A program made the position numbers and the translations under genes. Below, in pieces: positions 45,522 through 54,243 of a DNA stretch of 64,000 nucleotides (the first letter of the stretch is position 1; each line of letters opens with the position of its first letter). The notes under the pieces were generated by a model. It was given only the letters and a program-made list of their open reading frames with translations. It was not told where the DNA came from and did no database searches. The stretch is from CBDFNC01 sp965249895 (GTDB lineage: Bacteria > Pseudomonadota > Gammaproteobacteria > Enterobacterales > CBDFNC01), in contig CBDFNC010000004.1 in the NCBI GenBank assembly GCA_965249895.1, forward strand, positions 930,001-994,000, read 5' to 3'.

Positions 45522-46487
45522 TTATTTAATTGCCGGATATTGGATGCGGTCGGACAGGTAACCCACAGCGGCGACAAAATAGTTAGAACGATTCCAATGC
45601 ATCAAGACTTTATAATTCTCATATGCCAGGTATACCCTGCCCTTTTCATCATCGGGGATCACAATGGACGCTTTGATGTCTCTGGTAGGTAAGCTACTGC
45701 CATCAAAGCGACGTACGCCTAGTGACTGCCACTGTGCTAACGTTTTCTCCGTCTTTAAGCCGGCCAGCCCTTGATCAAATCCTTCGGGTAGCTGGACCTG
45801 TCGTCCCCATGTAAGGTTGTCATTCCAACCTTCTTGCTTTAAATAGTTAGCGGCAGAAGCAAAAATATCGGCTTTAGACTGCCATATATCCTTACGCCCG
45901 CTACCATCGTAATCTACTGCATAAGTCAGAAACGAGGTGGGCATAAACTGAGTTTGCCCCATGGCGCCAGCCCAGGAGCCTTTCATTTTTTCCTGAGTGA
46001 TATGGCCTTCGTCCAAGATTTGCAAGGCGGCAAACAACTGCTTTTTAAACAATGCTTCCCGGCGACCATCGTAAGCCAGAGTGGCCAATGCAGAAACGAC
46101 GTCAAAGTTACCGGTATAACCACCAAAATTGGTTTCTATTCCCCATAGGGCAACTATAAATCTGGGCTGTACACCAAATTCCTTACCAATTTTTTCCAAA
46201 ATAACGTGATGCTTTTTATAAAGCTCGCGTGCTTTCTTCACTTTCCAGTCCGGAACAGCACGCGGAATATAGGCATCCAAAGTGAGTTTAAATTCAGGCT
46301 GACTCTTGTCTAGTTTAACCGTACGCGCAATAAACTCTGCGTTGGACAACGCGCTTTCTACCGTATCCGAACCAATACCTTTGGCGACAGCTTCTTGTTT
46401 TAACGTCGAGACATACTCAGGGAAACTTGGTTTCGCCAAGGCGAGGGAAGAAAACAATAAACTACCAAAAAGCACTTTGATTTTCAT
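45522..46487 (-). CDS. Lytic murein transglycosylase, MltB family
   Basis: Exported cell-wall enzyme that cleaves peptidoglycan non-hydrolytically, leaving anhydro-muramic ends. 321 residues with a cleavable signal peptide (MKIKVLFGSLLFSSLALAKP; no lipobox, so soluble rather than lipoprotein). The catalytic Glu is in ALWGIETNFGGYTG (about residue 122), and GSWAGAMGQTQFMPTSFL and DYDGSGRKDIW are typical. It lacks the C-terminal peptidoglycan-binding domain seen in some relatives. The start overlaps the ycgL stop by four bases. Confidence 0.92.
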   Translation of the reverse strand: MKIKVLFGSLLFSSLALAKPSFPEYVSTLKQEAVAKGIGSDTVESALSNAEFIARTVKLDKSQPEFKLTLDAYIPRAVPDWKVKKARELYKKHHVILEKIGKEFGVQPRFIVALWGIETNFGGYTGNFDVVSALATLAYDGRREALFKKQLFAALQILDEGHITQEKMKGSWAGAMGQTQFMPTSFLTYAVDYDGSGRKDIWQSKADIFASAANYLKQEGWNDNLTWGRQVQLPEGFDQGLAGLKTEKTLAQWQSLGVRRFDGSSLPTRDIKASIVIPDDEKGRVYLAYENYKVLMHWNRSNYFVAAVGYLSDRIQYPAIK

Positions 46488-46789
46488 TTTTGCTCCTGAT
46501 CAGCAGGGCCTTTAGTGAGCCCTATTTTACGAAGTTTATGTTGCTCAAGTAAGTTCTCCCGCGGTGGTGGTAACTGCAGATAAAACCCCTTTTCAGACAA
46601 CTCTTGCTTTACTTTATTTATGTCAGCCATGGCCAGCTTTTTCGAGGTGTCCAGCGGTAACATCATAGCCAGTACAGGTTGGCCGAACTTTTCCATCAAT
46701 AATTCAGGTACTCGACTAAAGTCATTTCTTTTTTCAACAAAAAGGTAAGCACCTTCCATTTTTAAACTTTTATAAACAGCCGAAAGCAA
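46484..46789 (-). CDS. ycgL: YcgL domain-containing protein
   Basis: Small cytoplasmic YcgL-family protein, about 101 residues, function unknown. DFSRVPELLMEKFGQP, LPLDTSKKLAMADINKVKQEL and GFYLQLPPPRENLL are the conserved blocks. There is no ATG at the N-terminus; by alignment with the family start (xLxAVYKS) and a GGGGA site nine bases upstream, a TTG at 46789 is the best start (the frame opens at another TTG, 46804). Overlaps the transglycosylase gene by ATGA, so translation is coupled. Confidence 0.88.
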   Translation of the reverse strand: MLSAVYKSLKMEGAYLFVEKRNDFSRVPELLMEKFGQPVLAMMLPLDTSKKLAMADINKVKQELSEKGFYLQLPPPRENLLEQHKLRKIGLTKGPADQEQK

Positions 46790-47238
46790 GATCAATATCC
46801 CCAATTCAAAAAGTGCCCTATGTTAACACATAGTCTAAGTCCGGACAGTCATAGACAGGCCCCAATAGATAGGTGCGTTGGCTCACAGAGTTTTACAAAA
46901 TCAGTCTTTTTCGATTAATTCCTTTATATACAAACAGATACAATATTAGAGACTATAATCAGATTGCTTGGTAGGCTCCAACTGCTATCGACCAAATTCA
47001 TTTCTTACCGGCAAAATAGACATAACATATTGTTTTATATTTAAAATGTATTCAATTAAAGGAGTAAAGTTGGTTCATAGACAGTTAATTGAACCCGCCT
47101 GCGGCTAAAGGGGCTGGGTTGAAAGGCGCGTTATTGCTGGTTTTTGCCACCTCTGCCGCCTTGCCTAACGCCACAACTGGCTATAACATGGCGTCAGCAG
47201 AATATTCTAATTTTTAGCGATGGGGAAAACGCCATAAA
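46790..47238. other. Intergenic region between ycgL and minC
   Basis: 449 bases carrying the divergent promoters of ycgL and minC, AT-rich up to about 47065. After an AGGAG at 47060-47064 the sequence holds two short TTG-started frames (47070-47108 and 47119-47217); the second would encode a 32-residue signal-peptide-like sequence. Neither is supported enough to be called a gene. No RNA gene recognised. Confidence 0.4.
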
Positions 47239-47934
47239 ATGGCAGAGCAAAAAATAGAAATAAAAGGCACAAATTTCACTCTTTTTGTACTTCACTTGAC
47301 AGAGCCTGACTTGGAGCAAGTAAAGTCAGCGCTGATGGAAAAAGTAGGTCAGGCTCCCAGTTTCTTTAACTGCGCCCCCTTGGTCATTAATTTGGAACAT
47401 TTGACCCAAGATATCGACTTTATCCAGTTAAAAGAAGTTGTGGAAAGCCAAGAGTTTGTGTTGGTTGGAGTGACGGGCGTTAATGATGAAGCTGTGAAAA
47501 TAGCGGCTCGAGTGGCAGGTTTGTCCGTGTTAACTTCCGGCCAGCAAACCCAGGCATCCAAACCCGTACAAAGCAAAGAAAAAGAAGTAATGGAAAAATT
47601 GGTCCCGGCGACTCAGGTTCATCACGGACAAATTCGCTCGGGCCAACAAATTTATGCCAAAGACAAAAATCTGGTGGTGATTGGCTCTGTCAGTGCAGGC
47701 GCGGAAGTTATCGCCGACGGCAGCATACATATCTACGGTAACCTCAGAGGGCGTGCCATCGCTGGTGCTCAGGGAGATCATACGGCGCAAATCTACTGTC
47801 AAAATTTGCAAGCCGAATTAGTCTCTATTTCCGGCAACTACAAGTTAAGTGAAACCCTCCTAGAGGAACGTTGGGAGCAACCTGCACGAGTATGCTTTCA
47901 AGACGAAAAAATTCATATATCTGGTTTCGAATGA
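47239..47934 (+). CDS. minC: Septum site-determining protein MinC
   Basis: Inhibitor of FtsZ ring formation at the poles. 231 residues, same as E. coli. N-terminal FtsZ-inhibiting domain (EIKGTNFTLFVLHL), a Gln/Lys-rich linker around residues 98-120, and the C-terminal beta-helix with GQIRSGQQIYAKDKNLVVIGSVSAGAEVIADGSIHIYGNLRGRAIAG, which binds MinD. First gene of minCDE; 17 bases precede minD. Confidence 0.96.
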   Translation: MAEQKIEIKGTNFTLFVLHLTEPDLEQVKSALMEKVGQAPSFFNCAPLVINLEHLTQDIDFIQLKEVVESQEFVLVGVTGVNDEAVKIAARVAGLSVLTSGQQTQASKPVQSKEKEVMEKLVPATQVHHGQIRSGQQIYAKDKNLVVIGSVSAGAEVIADGSIHIYGNLRGRAIAGAQGDHTAQIYCQNLQAELVSISGNYKLSETLLEERWEQPARVCFQDEKIHISGFE

Positions 47935-47951
47935 TCAAGGAATTATAAAGA

Positions 47952-48761
47952 ATGACTCAAATTATTGTTGTCACTTCAGGCAAGGGTGGGGTTGGGAAAA
48001 CCACAACCAGTGCAGCAGTAGGCACTGGTTTAGCGCTATCAGGAGCTAAAACAGTGATAGTGGACTTTGACATAGGCCTGCGAAATTTGGATTTAATCAT
48101 GGGTTGTGAACGCCGGGTTGTTTACGACTTTGTCAACGTGATCAACGGTGAAGCAAACCTTAACCAGGCGTTAATCAAAGACAAACGGGTAGAAAATCTG
48201 TTTGTCCTTCCCGCCTCGCAAACCAGAGATAAAGATGCCCTGACCATTGAAGGGGTTGAAAAGGTACTGGAAGAGCTCAGTGAAGAGTTCGAGTATATTA
48301 TTTGCGACTCTCCAGCTGGTATCGAAAAAGGCGCCATGATGGCGCTTTATTTTGCGGATCAGGCTATCATCACGACCAACCCTGAAGTTTCCTCGGTGCG
48401 CGACTCAGACCGCATTGTTGGTATGCTATCCAGCAAGTCGCGCCGTGCGGAGAGAGGACTGGAGCCCATCAAAGAGCACCTGCTCATCACCCGATACTCA
48501 CCAAAACGGGTCAATAGTGGCGATATGTTAAGCGTCGAGGATATTAATGACATCCTGGCAGTAAAACTGCTTGGTGTGGTTCCCGAATCCCAGGCCGTGC
48601 TTAAAGCTTCGAACTCTGGCGAACCCGTCATTCTGGACAAGGATAGTGACGCTGGAATGGCATACCAAGATGCGGTAGACCGTTTACTCGGCGAAGATCG
48701 CGAATTCAGGTTTATTCTGGAAGAAAAGAAAGGTTTATTCAGCCGTATTTTTGGAGGATAA
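47952..48761 (+). CDS. minD: Septum site-determining ATPase MinD
   Basis: Membrane-associated ATPase that recruits MinC and oscillates with MinE. 269 residues (E. coli 270). Deviant Walker A SGKGGVGKTT (residues 10-19), Walker B region TVIVDFDIGLRNLD, switch region IICDSPAGIEKGAMMALYFAD, and the C-terminal amphipathic membrane helix KKGLFSRIFGG. The minE ribosome site lies inside its last codons. Confidence 0.97.
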   Translation: MTQIIVVTSGKGGVGKTTTSAAVGTGLALSGAKTVIVDFDIGLRNLDLIMGCERRVVYDFVNVINGEANLNQALIKDKRVENLFVLPASQTRDKDALTIEGVEKVLEELSEEFEYIICDSPAGIEKGAMMALYFADQAIITTNPEVSSVRDSDRIVGMLSSKSRRAERGLEPIKEHLLITRYSPKRVNSGDMLSVEDINDILAVKLLGVVPESQAVLKASNSGEPVILDKDSDAGMAYQDAVDRLLGEDREFRFILEEKKGLFSRIFGG

Positions 48762-48762
48762 G

Positions 48763-49029
48763 ATGGCCTTACTGGATTATTTTCGTTCTAACAAAAAAAA
48801 TACGGCTCAATTAGCCAAGGAGAGGCTACAAATTATAGTGGCCCATGAGCGCGGCCAAAGAAACAGCGCGCCTGATTATCTGCCCCAGCTAAAAAACGAT
48901 ATTCTGGAAGTGATCCGCAAGTATGTGGACATTTCACCCGATCAAATATCGGTTCAACTGGAGCAAAAAGAAGAGGATCTTTCTGTACTCGAGCTAAACG
49001 TAACGCTCCCGGATGAACCTAAGAGTTAA
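48763..49029 (+). CDS. minE: Cell division topological specificity factor MinE
   Basis: 88-residue MinE (E. coli 88): membrane-targeting start MALLDYFRSNKKNTAQLAKERLQIIVAHER with anti-MinCD helix, then the dimerising topological domain (LPQLKNDILEVIRKYVDISPDQISVQLEQ). The frame opens a little earlier, but the ATG at 48763, preceded by GGAGG within minD, is the right start. Convergent with rnd, separated by a stem-loop. Confidence 0.96.
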   Translation: MALLDYFRSNKKNTAQLAKERLQIIVAHERGQRNSAPDYLPQLKNDILEVIRKYVDISPDQISVQLEQKEEDLSVLELNVTLPDEPKS

Positions 49030-49034
49030 TCGCA

Positions 49035-49062
49035 TTACGGGTGGCGGCTTAGCCACCCGTAA
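49035..49062. terminator. Stem-loop between convergent minE and rnd
   Basis: TTACGGGTGGC (49035-49045) pairs perfectly with GCCACCCGTAA (49052-49062), 11 pairs with a six-base loop. It overlaps the last codons and the stop of rnd and begins six bases after the minE stop. No T-run follows; likely a bidirectional 3'-end structure. Confidence 0.55.
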
Positions 49063-50161
49063 GGTTATTACCTAACACTTCTCCACGCCAGCCATCGAGC
49101 AACAGAGGCTTCTCGGTAAGTCTTTTCTCTTCATCGGATAATTTCCATAACCACCCCAGGTACTGGTGGATCACTTTTTTCGATGCAATTAATTCCGCCG
49201 GCACATCATTCGCGGCTCCCGCAGCATTGATCAGCTCCCGAACACGCTTGAATTCATTTTTATAGGCAGGAAAATCCACCAAACGTTTCACTTTTTCAGG
49301 TAAGTCTGAAGGTTCGAGATCCAAGCCTTTTTTGACCATAGTAAGGATACTGCGACCGTGAATACGAATTTCATTTTCGGACAAGCCCAGAATCTTTAAC
49401 TGCGGTAAGCTTTCTGGCAAACGATTCGCAACTTCCCACATATTCACTTCTTTAACGACAAAATTAAGCGCCAGGTTGCGTTCACGGGCGGTGTTAACCC
49501 GCCAGGCAGCCAACTCCCTTAACACAGCCAACGATCTTGGGCTTAGTTTCCAGGCATTTTTTACATCCAAATATACACGTTCCGGAGCCAGAGTTTGTAA
49601 TTTTTTATTGACCTGGTTCTGGCATTCCTGCTTAAAAAACGATAGGAAACCTCTCCCTTCCAGATCTTTTTTCAACAAATCAAAACACGGCCCCAGGTAA
49701 TCTACATCCTTAACCGCATAACTTAATTGCTTCTCGGTCAATGGCCTGGCCAGCCAATCGGTTCTCGACTCACCCTTATCCAGCTCAACTCCTAGCAGTT
49801 GCTTAACCATAGCGGCATAACCCAGAGAGCTGCCCTGGCCAAGAAACGCACAGGCGATTTGAGTGTCCAGAAAACAAGCGTCTAAGTCGCCCTTATTATT
49901 GAGAATAATCTCTAAGTCTTCACCAAATGCATGTAGCAGATTGGTACTGGTTTCTACTCTGCTCCACAAACAATCGAGGCTATCCATTGCCAGCGGGTCA
50001 ATCAGGTAATTTTGGCCACCCTGAGCCAGCTGTATTAACCCCAGATTAGCGTAATAAGTCCGCGTACGAACAAACTCAGTATCGAGGGCGAGTACGTCCC
50101 CTTGTAAACGAAAACAGAGCTGCTCCAGCTCTGTTTGATTTGCTATAAATTGGTAATCCAC
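49049..50161 (-). CDS. rnd: Ribonuclease D
   Basis: 3'-5' exoribonuclease maturing tRNA and other small RNAs. 370 residues (E. coli 375). DEDDy catalytic motifs: LALDTEFVRTRTYY, NLLHAFGEDLEII, and YAVKDVDYLGPCFD, followed by two HRDC-type helical domains (WRVNTARERNLALNFVVKE). It lies downstream of fadD on the same strand as in E. coli, but here a 54-bp tandem repeat array separates the two. The stop codon lies in the stem-loop shared with minE. Confidence 0.95.
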   Translation of the reverse strand: MDYQFIANQTELEQLCFRLQGDVLALDTEFVRTRTYYANLGLIQLAQGGQNYLIDPLAMDSLDCLWSRVETSTNLLHAFGEDLEIILNNKGDLDACFLDTQIACAFLGQGSSLGYAAMVKQLLGVELDKGESRTDWLARPLTEKQLSYAVKDVDYLGPCFDLLKKDLEGRGFLSFFKQECQNQVNKKLQTLAPERVYLDVKNAWKLSPRSLAVLRELAAWRVNTARERNLALNFVVKEVNMWEVANRLPESLPQLKILGLSENEIRIHGRSILTMVKKGLDLEPSDLPEKVKRLVDFPAYKNEFKRVRELINAAGAANDVPAELIASKKVIHQYLGWLWKLSDEEKRLTEKPLLLDGWRGEVLGNNLTGG

Positions 50162-50210
50162 AATCTTCTCTTAAGGTCTCACTCGCGAAAGATTGACAGG
50201 TCTAGCAATC

Positions 50211-50603
50211 TTCGCTGTTTATGCTGCGCCACTTTGTACTGTGTGGCGCAGTAGCCATTTCTTCTTCACTGTTTAAGCCGCGCCACTTTGTACTGTGTGG
50301 CGCAGTAGCCATTTCTTCTTCACTGTTTAAGCCGCGCCACTTTGTACCGTGTGGCGCAATAGCCATTTCTTCTTCACTGTTTAAGCCGCGCCACTTTGTA
50401 CTGTCTGGCGCAGTAGCCATTTCTTCTTCGCTGTTTAAGCCGCGCCACTTTGTACTGTGTGGCGCAGTAGCCATTTCTTCTTCACTGTTTAAGCCGCGCC
50501 ACTTTGTACTGTGTGGCGCAGTAGCCATTTCTTCTTCGCTGTTTAAGCCGCGCCACTTTGTACCGTGTGGCGCAATAGCCATTTCTTCTTCACTACCTAA
50601 GCG
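50211..50603. repeat. 54-bp tandem repeat array of stem-loops between fadD and rnd
   Basis: Seven head-to-tail units with a strict 54-base period (copies of GCGCCACTTTGTAC begin at 50226, 50280, 50334, 50388, 50442, 50496 and 50550), plus a partial unit on the left and a diverged eighth copy that is the 3' end of fadD itself (50604 onward). In each unit GCGCCAC and GTGGCGC can form a seven-pair stem with a ten-base loop; the fourth copy has one stem change. Two variants differ at TACTGTGTGGCGCAG/TACCGTGTGGCGCAA. The array lies in the transcribed fadD-rnd spacer. No spacers, so not a CRISPR. Confidence 0.92.
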
Positions 50604-52279
50604 GCCCCACTTTGCTGAGCGGCCATTTCTTCTTCCCGTAAAACCCGGCGCAGTATTTTGCCCACATTGGTTTTCGGTAACTCTTCCCGGAATTCTATCA
50701 GCTTTGGCACCTTATAGGCAGTGAGCTGGTTACGACAATAGGATTTTAGTTCACTTTCCGTCAGCGTATTGTCCTTGGCGACCACAAATATCTTCACCGC
50801 CTCACCGGAATTCTTGTCGGGAACCCCAACCGCAGCTACTTCCAGTACTTTCCCATGACTTGCCACCACATCTTCTATTTCATTAGGAAATACATTAAAA
50901 CCGGATACCAGGATCATGTCCTTTTTACGATCCACAATAAAGATAAATCCATTCTCGTCCATTTTGGCAATATCCCCGGTGGCTAACCAACCATCGTCGG
51001 TTAATTCAGGGGTCTCATCCACTCCCCAATATCCCGACATCACCTGAGGACCACGAACTTGCAACTCACCCACTTCTCCAACAGGCACGATTTTCCCTTC
51101 GTCGGAAAATCGAACCTCAGTTGAAGGTACCGGCAGACCAATGGAATGATTGTATCCGTCCAGATCAAATGGATTAACTGTCACCAGTGGCGAGCACTCG
51201 GTTAACCCATAACCTTCGAGTAAGCGACAACCCGTAAGTGACTGCCATTTTTCAGCCACCACACGTTGCACAGCCATGCCGCCGCCTATGGTCAACCGCA
51301 GGCTACTAAAGTCCATTTTCTGAAACTCTTCATTATTCACCAGCGCGTTAAATAGTGTATTTACCCCGGTAATCGCAGTATATTTTTGGGTTTTAAGCTC
51401 TTTAACAAACCCGGGAATATCCCTCGGGTTGGTGATCAATAAATTTGTAGCCCCCACACGCATAAACAACAGGCAATTCACGGTTAATGCAAAAACATGG
51501 TAGAGAGGTAAAGCGGTCACCACTATTTCTTTGCCCTCTTTTAATACCGGACCGTAGGCGCCAAGAGCCTGTAATAAGTTAGCCAGCACATTTCTATGGC
51601 TTAACATGGCGCCTTTCGATTTCCCTGTAGTTCCTCCCGTGTACTGTAAGTAAGCTAAGTCGCTATGGCCAATGTCGGGTTTGACATACTGCAGATATTT
51701 GCCTTTTTTAAGGGCGTGACGGAATGAGGCTGCGTGGGGTAAATGATACTTAGGCACCATTTTTTTAACATACTTAACCACAAAATTGACCAGTGTGCCT
51801 TTCACAGGATTAAGCTGATCACCCAGGCTGGTCAATAGTACGTGCTTGATCTGAGTATCCTGAACCACTTCTTCCAGTACGTGGGCAAAGTTGGATACTA
51901 TCACTATGGCTTTGGCGCCAGAATCGCATAACTGGTGTTTTAATTCTCTGGGCGTGTACAGCGGGTTTACGTTAACCACCACCAAACCCGCCCTCAATAT
52001 GCCAAACATGGCAATAGGGTATTGCAGCAAGTTCGGCATCATCACGGCGACCCTGTCGCCTTTCGCCAGTTTTAACTCTTCCTGTAAATAAGCAGCAAAA
52101 TGGCGGGATAACTCTTCTAACCGGCGATAAGTCATCGCCTGGCCCATATTGATATAAGCCGCCCGGTCCGGGTATTGCTGTACGCTTTGTTCAAACATGT
52201 CGACCAATGAAGCGTACTGATTTGGATTTATTTCTTCTGGCACTGAGCCTGGATAACGTTTAAGCCATATCTTTTCCAC
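50597..52279 (-). CDS. fadD: Long-chain fatty acid-CoA ligase
   Basis: Activates imported long-chain fatty acids to acyl-CoA at the inner membrane, the entry to beta-oxidation. 560 residues (E. coli 561). AMP-forming ligase motifs: YTGGTTGKSKGAMLSH, EGYGLTECSP, DGWLATGDIAKMDENGFIFIVDRKKDMILVSGFNVFPNEIE, and NVGKILRR near the end. The last codons (REEEMAAQQSGAA) belong to a sequence related to the downstream 54-bp repeats. Probable FadR target, as in E. coli, though no operator was identified. Confidence 0.96.
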   Translation of the reverse strand: MEKIWLKRYPGSVPEEINPNQYASLVDMFEQSVQQYPDRAAYINMGQAMTYRRLEELSRHFAAYLQEELKLAKGDRVAVMMPNLLQYPIAMFGILRAGLVVVNVNPLYTPRELKHQLCDSGAKAIVIVSNFAHVLEEVVQDTQIKHVLLTSLGDQLNPVKGTLVNFVVKYVKKMVPKYHLPHAASFRHALKKGKYLQYVKPDIGHSDLAYLQYTGGTTGKSKGAMLSHRNVLANLLQALGAYGPVLKEGKEIVVTALPLYHVFALTVNCLLFMRVGATNLLITNPRDIPGFVKELKTQKYTAITGVNTLFNALVNNEEFQKMDFSSLRLTIGGGMAVQRVVAEKWQSLTGCRLLEGYGLTECSPLVTVNPFDLDGYNHSIGLPVPSTEVRFSDEGKIVPVGEVGELQVRGPQVMSGYWGVDETPELTDDGWLATGDIAKMDENGFIFIVDRKKDMILVSGFNVFPNEIEDVVASHGKVLEVAAVGVPDKNSGEAVKIFVVAKDNTLTESELKSYCRNQLTAYKVPKLIEFREELPKTNVGKILRRVLREEEMAAQQSGAA

Positions 52280-52362
52280 GTGACGCTCCCGAGATTAGAG
52301 TAATTACGTAAATTAATTTTACCTAGTGTAACTATGGACCATGCTTCATTGCAACAAAGTGT

Positions 52363-53205
52363 TTACAATTGACTGTATCTTAAGAAATTATTTAATTCTA
52401 CAGCCACGTCACCTGGATGGGTCATATGTAAATGATGCTTACCTGGCAACTCTTTAATTATTAGCCTAGAAAAGTGCTTTTTTCTTAGTTTTATCTGACT
52501 TTTCATTCCCTTAAAACCCTCTATCCCCAAGATCACCAAGCAAGGGCACTGGATACTTGAAATAAGTTCACAAGCTTGTGTTTCACTCATTCTCAGAGGA
52601 GAAAGAGTCTTGAGTTTTTCATCGGCTCGCCAATACCATAATCCCTGCCTGCACTCACTGCCCCGCTCTACCAATAAGGCTGCACTCTGCTCGTCAAGCT
52701 CACTGGTAATCATGCGCGCTTTGACAAGGTCAGCCTTTTGCATTCTTCCCCTCAGCAACTTTTTTTTCAATCGCGTCCGGTTTAACACAGCATCACGCAG
52801 GTGGCTTGTGGTGGTGTCTATGGATTGAGACAGAGGTCCTGCCCCTTCGACTAAGGTAAGTGAAGCCACTTTTTCTGGAAATGCAGCAGTAAAACAGCAA
52901 GCAATAAGAGCCCCCATAGAATGGCCTAGCAGGTGGATTCTATCTAACCCTATGCTCTCGATAATCTGGTAGAGGTCATCTATCCAATCGGCAAAATGGT
53001 AATACTCAGCTTTGTGTTCAGACAAGCCGTGACCTGGCCAGTCGGGGCAAATCAGTTGATAATCTTCCAGGTAGGGAGCAAGAGGTGCAAACGAAGCGGC
53101 ATTATCTAACCAGCCGTGTAAACAAAGCAGCACAGGTTTATCTTTTGCCCCTGTGGTTAAGCCGCTGAGCTTGAGACTATCCAGGGAGAGGAAAAGAGGT
53201 TCCAT
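52363..53205 (-). CDS. Alpha/beta hydrolase
   Basis: 280-residue cytoplasmic serine hydrolase. The nucleophile is Ser in LLGHSMGALIA (about residue 96), with the oxyanion segment CLHGWLDNAASF and a probable catalytic His in GKHHLHMTHPG near the C-terminus. The substrate is unknown; esterase-like proteins occur at the same place (between fadD and tsaB) in related Alteromonadales. Its start overlaps the stop of the upstream small gene by one base. Confidence 0.88.
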   Translation of the reverse strand: MEPLFLSLDSLKLSGLTTGAKDKPVLLCLHGWLDNAASFAPLAPYLEDYQLICPDWPGHGLSEHKAEYYHFADWIDDLYQIIESIGLDRIHLLGHSMGALIACCFTAAFPEKVASLTLVEGAGPLSQSIDTTTSHLRDAVLNRTRLKKKLLRGRMQKADLVKARMITSELDEQSAALLVERGSECRQGLWYWRADEKLKTLSPLRMSETQACELISSIQCPCLVILGIEGFKGMKSQIKLRKKHFSRLIIKELPGKHHLHMTHPGDVAVELNNFLRYSQL

Positions 53206-53486
53206 CAGGCGAAAAGATCGATGCCAAATACCTTATCTATTTGTTGTCGGCTTGGCTCCGACGCAATACTTTGGTAGGTACTGATGGCTTTCTGGTGGCG
53301 ACCATCGGGCTGATCATACGCCAGACGTACGGTATCCGCTTCGGCGGCGGACAGGTTAATGTCGAAACGGGGCTTTTTGACGGCAGGCAGAACTTCTGGC
53401 GTAGCAGTAGTTTCCCCACTCGCTTGTGGTTTTTTCGGCAAACTGGTAAAGCTGCCAATTCCCTGAACCACCTGATTCGTTTGCAA
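53205..53486 (-). CDS. Small hypothetical protein between tsaB and the hydrolase gene
   Basis: Not recognised. 93 residues with a Pro/Lys/Thr-rich first half and a helical second half (LSAAEADTVRLAYDQPDGRHQKAISTY). There is no ATG; the best start is a TTG at 53486 with AGGGCGG upstream, and a stop lies just before it in frame. The stop overlaps the next gene start (TGATGG), which supports it being a translated operon member. The C-terminal half looks more conserved in character than the first. Confidence 0.68.
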   Translation of the reverse strand: MQTNQVVQGIGSFTSLPKKPQASGETTATPEVLPAVKKPRFDINLSAAEADTVRLAYDQPDGRHQKAISTYQSIASEPSRQQIDKVFGIDLFA

Positions 53487-53546
53487 ATCACCGCCCTAGC
53501 CGAAATGAATTACCTGATTATAGCCACCCTTTTCACCGGATAACAG

Positions 53547-54239
53547 CTATTCTCTGCCCGGCAGCTTTTTCCAGGTGACTTTATCTCTTAAATAGACGGG
53601 TGTCGCATGTTCCGCTGTCACCAATTCACCTTGCTGGAACAAACATTTTGCACTCGCCAGCATAAACTCAGCATGGGGGTACAGAATATCATCCGGCGGC
53701 GTTACTCCAAACGCTTCCATCAGCTCGGGGTAAGCCGCCCAGCCCGTACCTACTGCGATAACGTCCGGGGAAACCGTGGCGTTGGCGACAAGCTCCGCCG
53801 GCGGGATCACCCGCTCCTCACCCACCAGCACCATCATGCCCTGGCCGTTGTCCTTGAACTCACCCCAGTACACTTCCCCCATACGCGCATCAATAGCAGC
53901 CAATACATGTTTGCTACCGTGTTGCTGGGCACTTTGCTGCGCCATTGTCTGCAAGGTAGAGATACCGGCCATTGGTAAGTCAGCGCCAAACGCCAGCCCC
54001 TGAGCAATACCTACACCAATACGTACCCCGGTAAAGCTGCCCGGTCCACGACCAAAAGCCAGACAATCCAAATCGTCCAGAGCCAGCTCAGCCTTCTCAA
54101 GCACACTTTCCACCATAGGTAAAATACGTTGAGTATGCTCCCTCGGGCTAAGAACAGACTGTCCGATAACCTCATCGTTATTTAACACCGCCACGGAACA
54201 GGCTTCCGTTGACGTATCCAGCACTAAAATTTTAGGCAT
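53547..54239 (-). CDS. tsaB: tRNA threonylcarbamoyladenosine modification protein TsaB
   Basis: Non-catalytic ASKHA-fold partner of TsaD in forming t6A at position 37 of ANN-decoding tRNAs. 230 residues (E. coli 231). ILVLDTSTEACSVAVL, the start of the ASKHA fold, REHTQRILPMVESVL, and FGRGPGSFTGVRIGVGIAQGLAFG are diagnostic. It lies four bases after yoaA, matching the E. coli neighbour pair. Confidence 0.95.
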   Translation of the reverse strand: MPKILVLDTSTEACSVAVLNNDEVIGQSVLSPREHTQRILPMVESVLEKAELALDDLDCLAFGRGPGSFTGVRIGVGIAQGLAFGADLPMAGISTLQTMAQQSAQQHGSKHVLAAIDARMGEVYWGEFKDNGQGMMVLVGEERVIPPAELVANATVSPDVIAVGTGWAAYPELMEAFGVTPPDDILYPHAEFMLASAKCLFQQGELVTAEHATPVYLRDKVTWKKLPGRE

Positions 54240-54243
54240 AAAA

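Noticed and set aside
50211..50603. CRISPR array
   Set aside because: Units are contiguous 54-base copies with no variable spacers and no cas genes nearby.
50202..50724. Open frames on both strands across the 54-bp repeats (126-residue minus frame with an 18-residue period; 167-residue plus frame)
   Set aside because: A repeat whose length is a multiple of three keeps frames open automatically. Neither frame has a ribosome site of its own that fits, and the plus-strand frame runs antisense into fadD.
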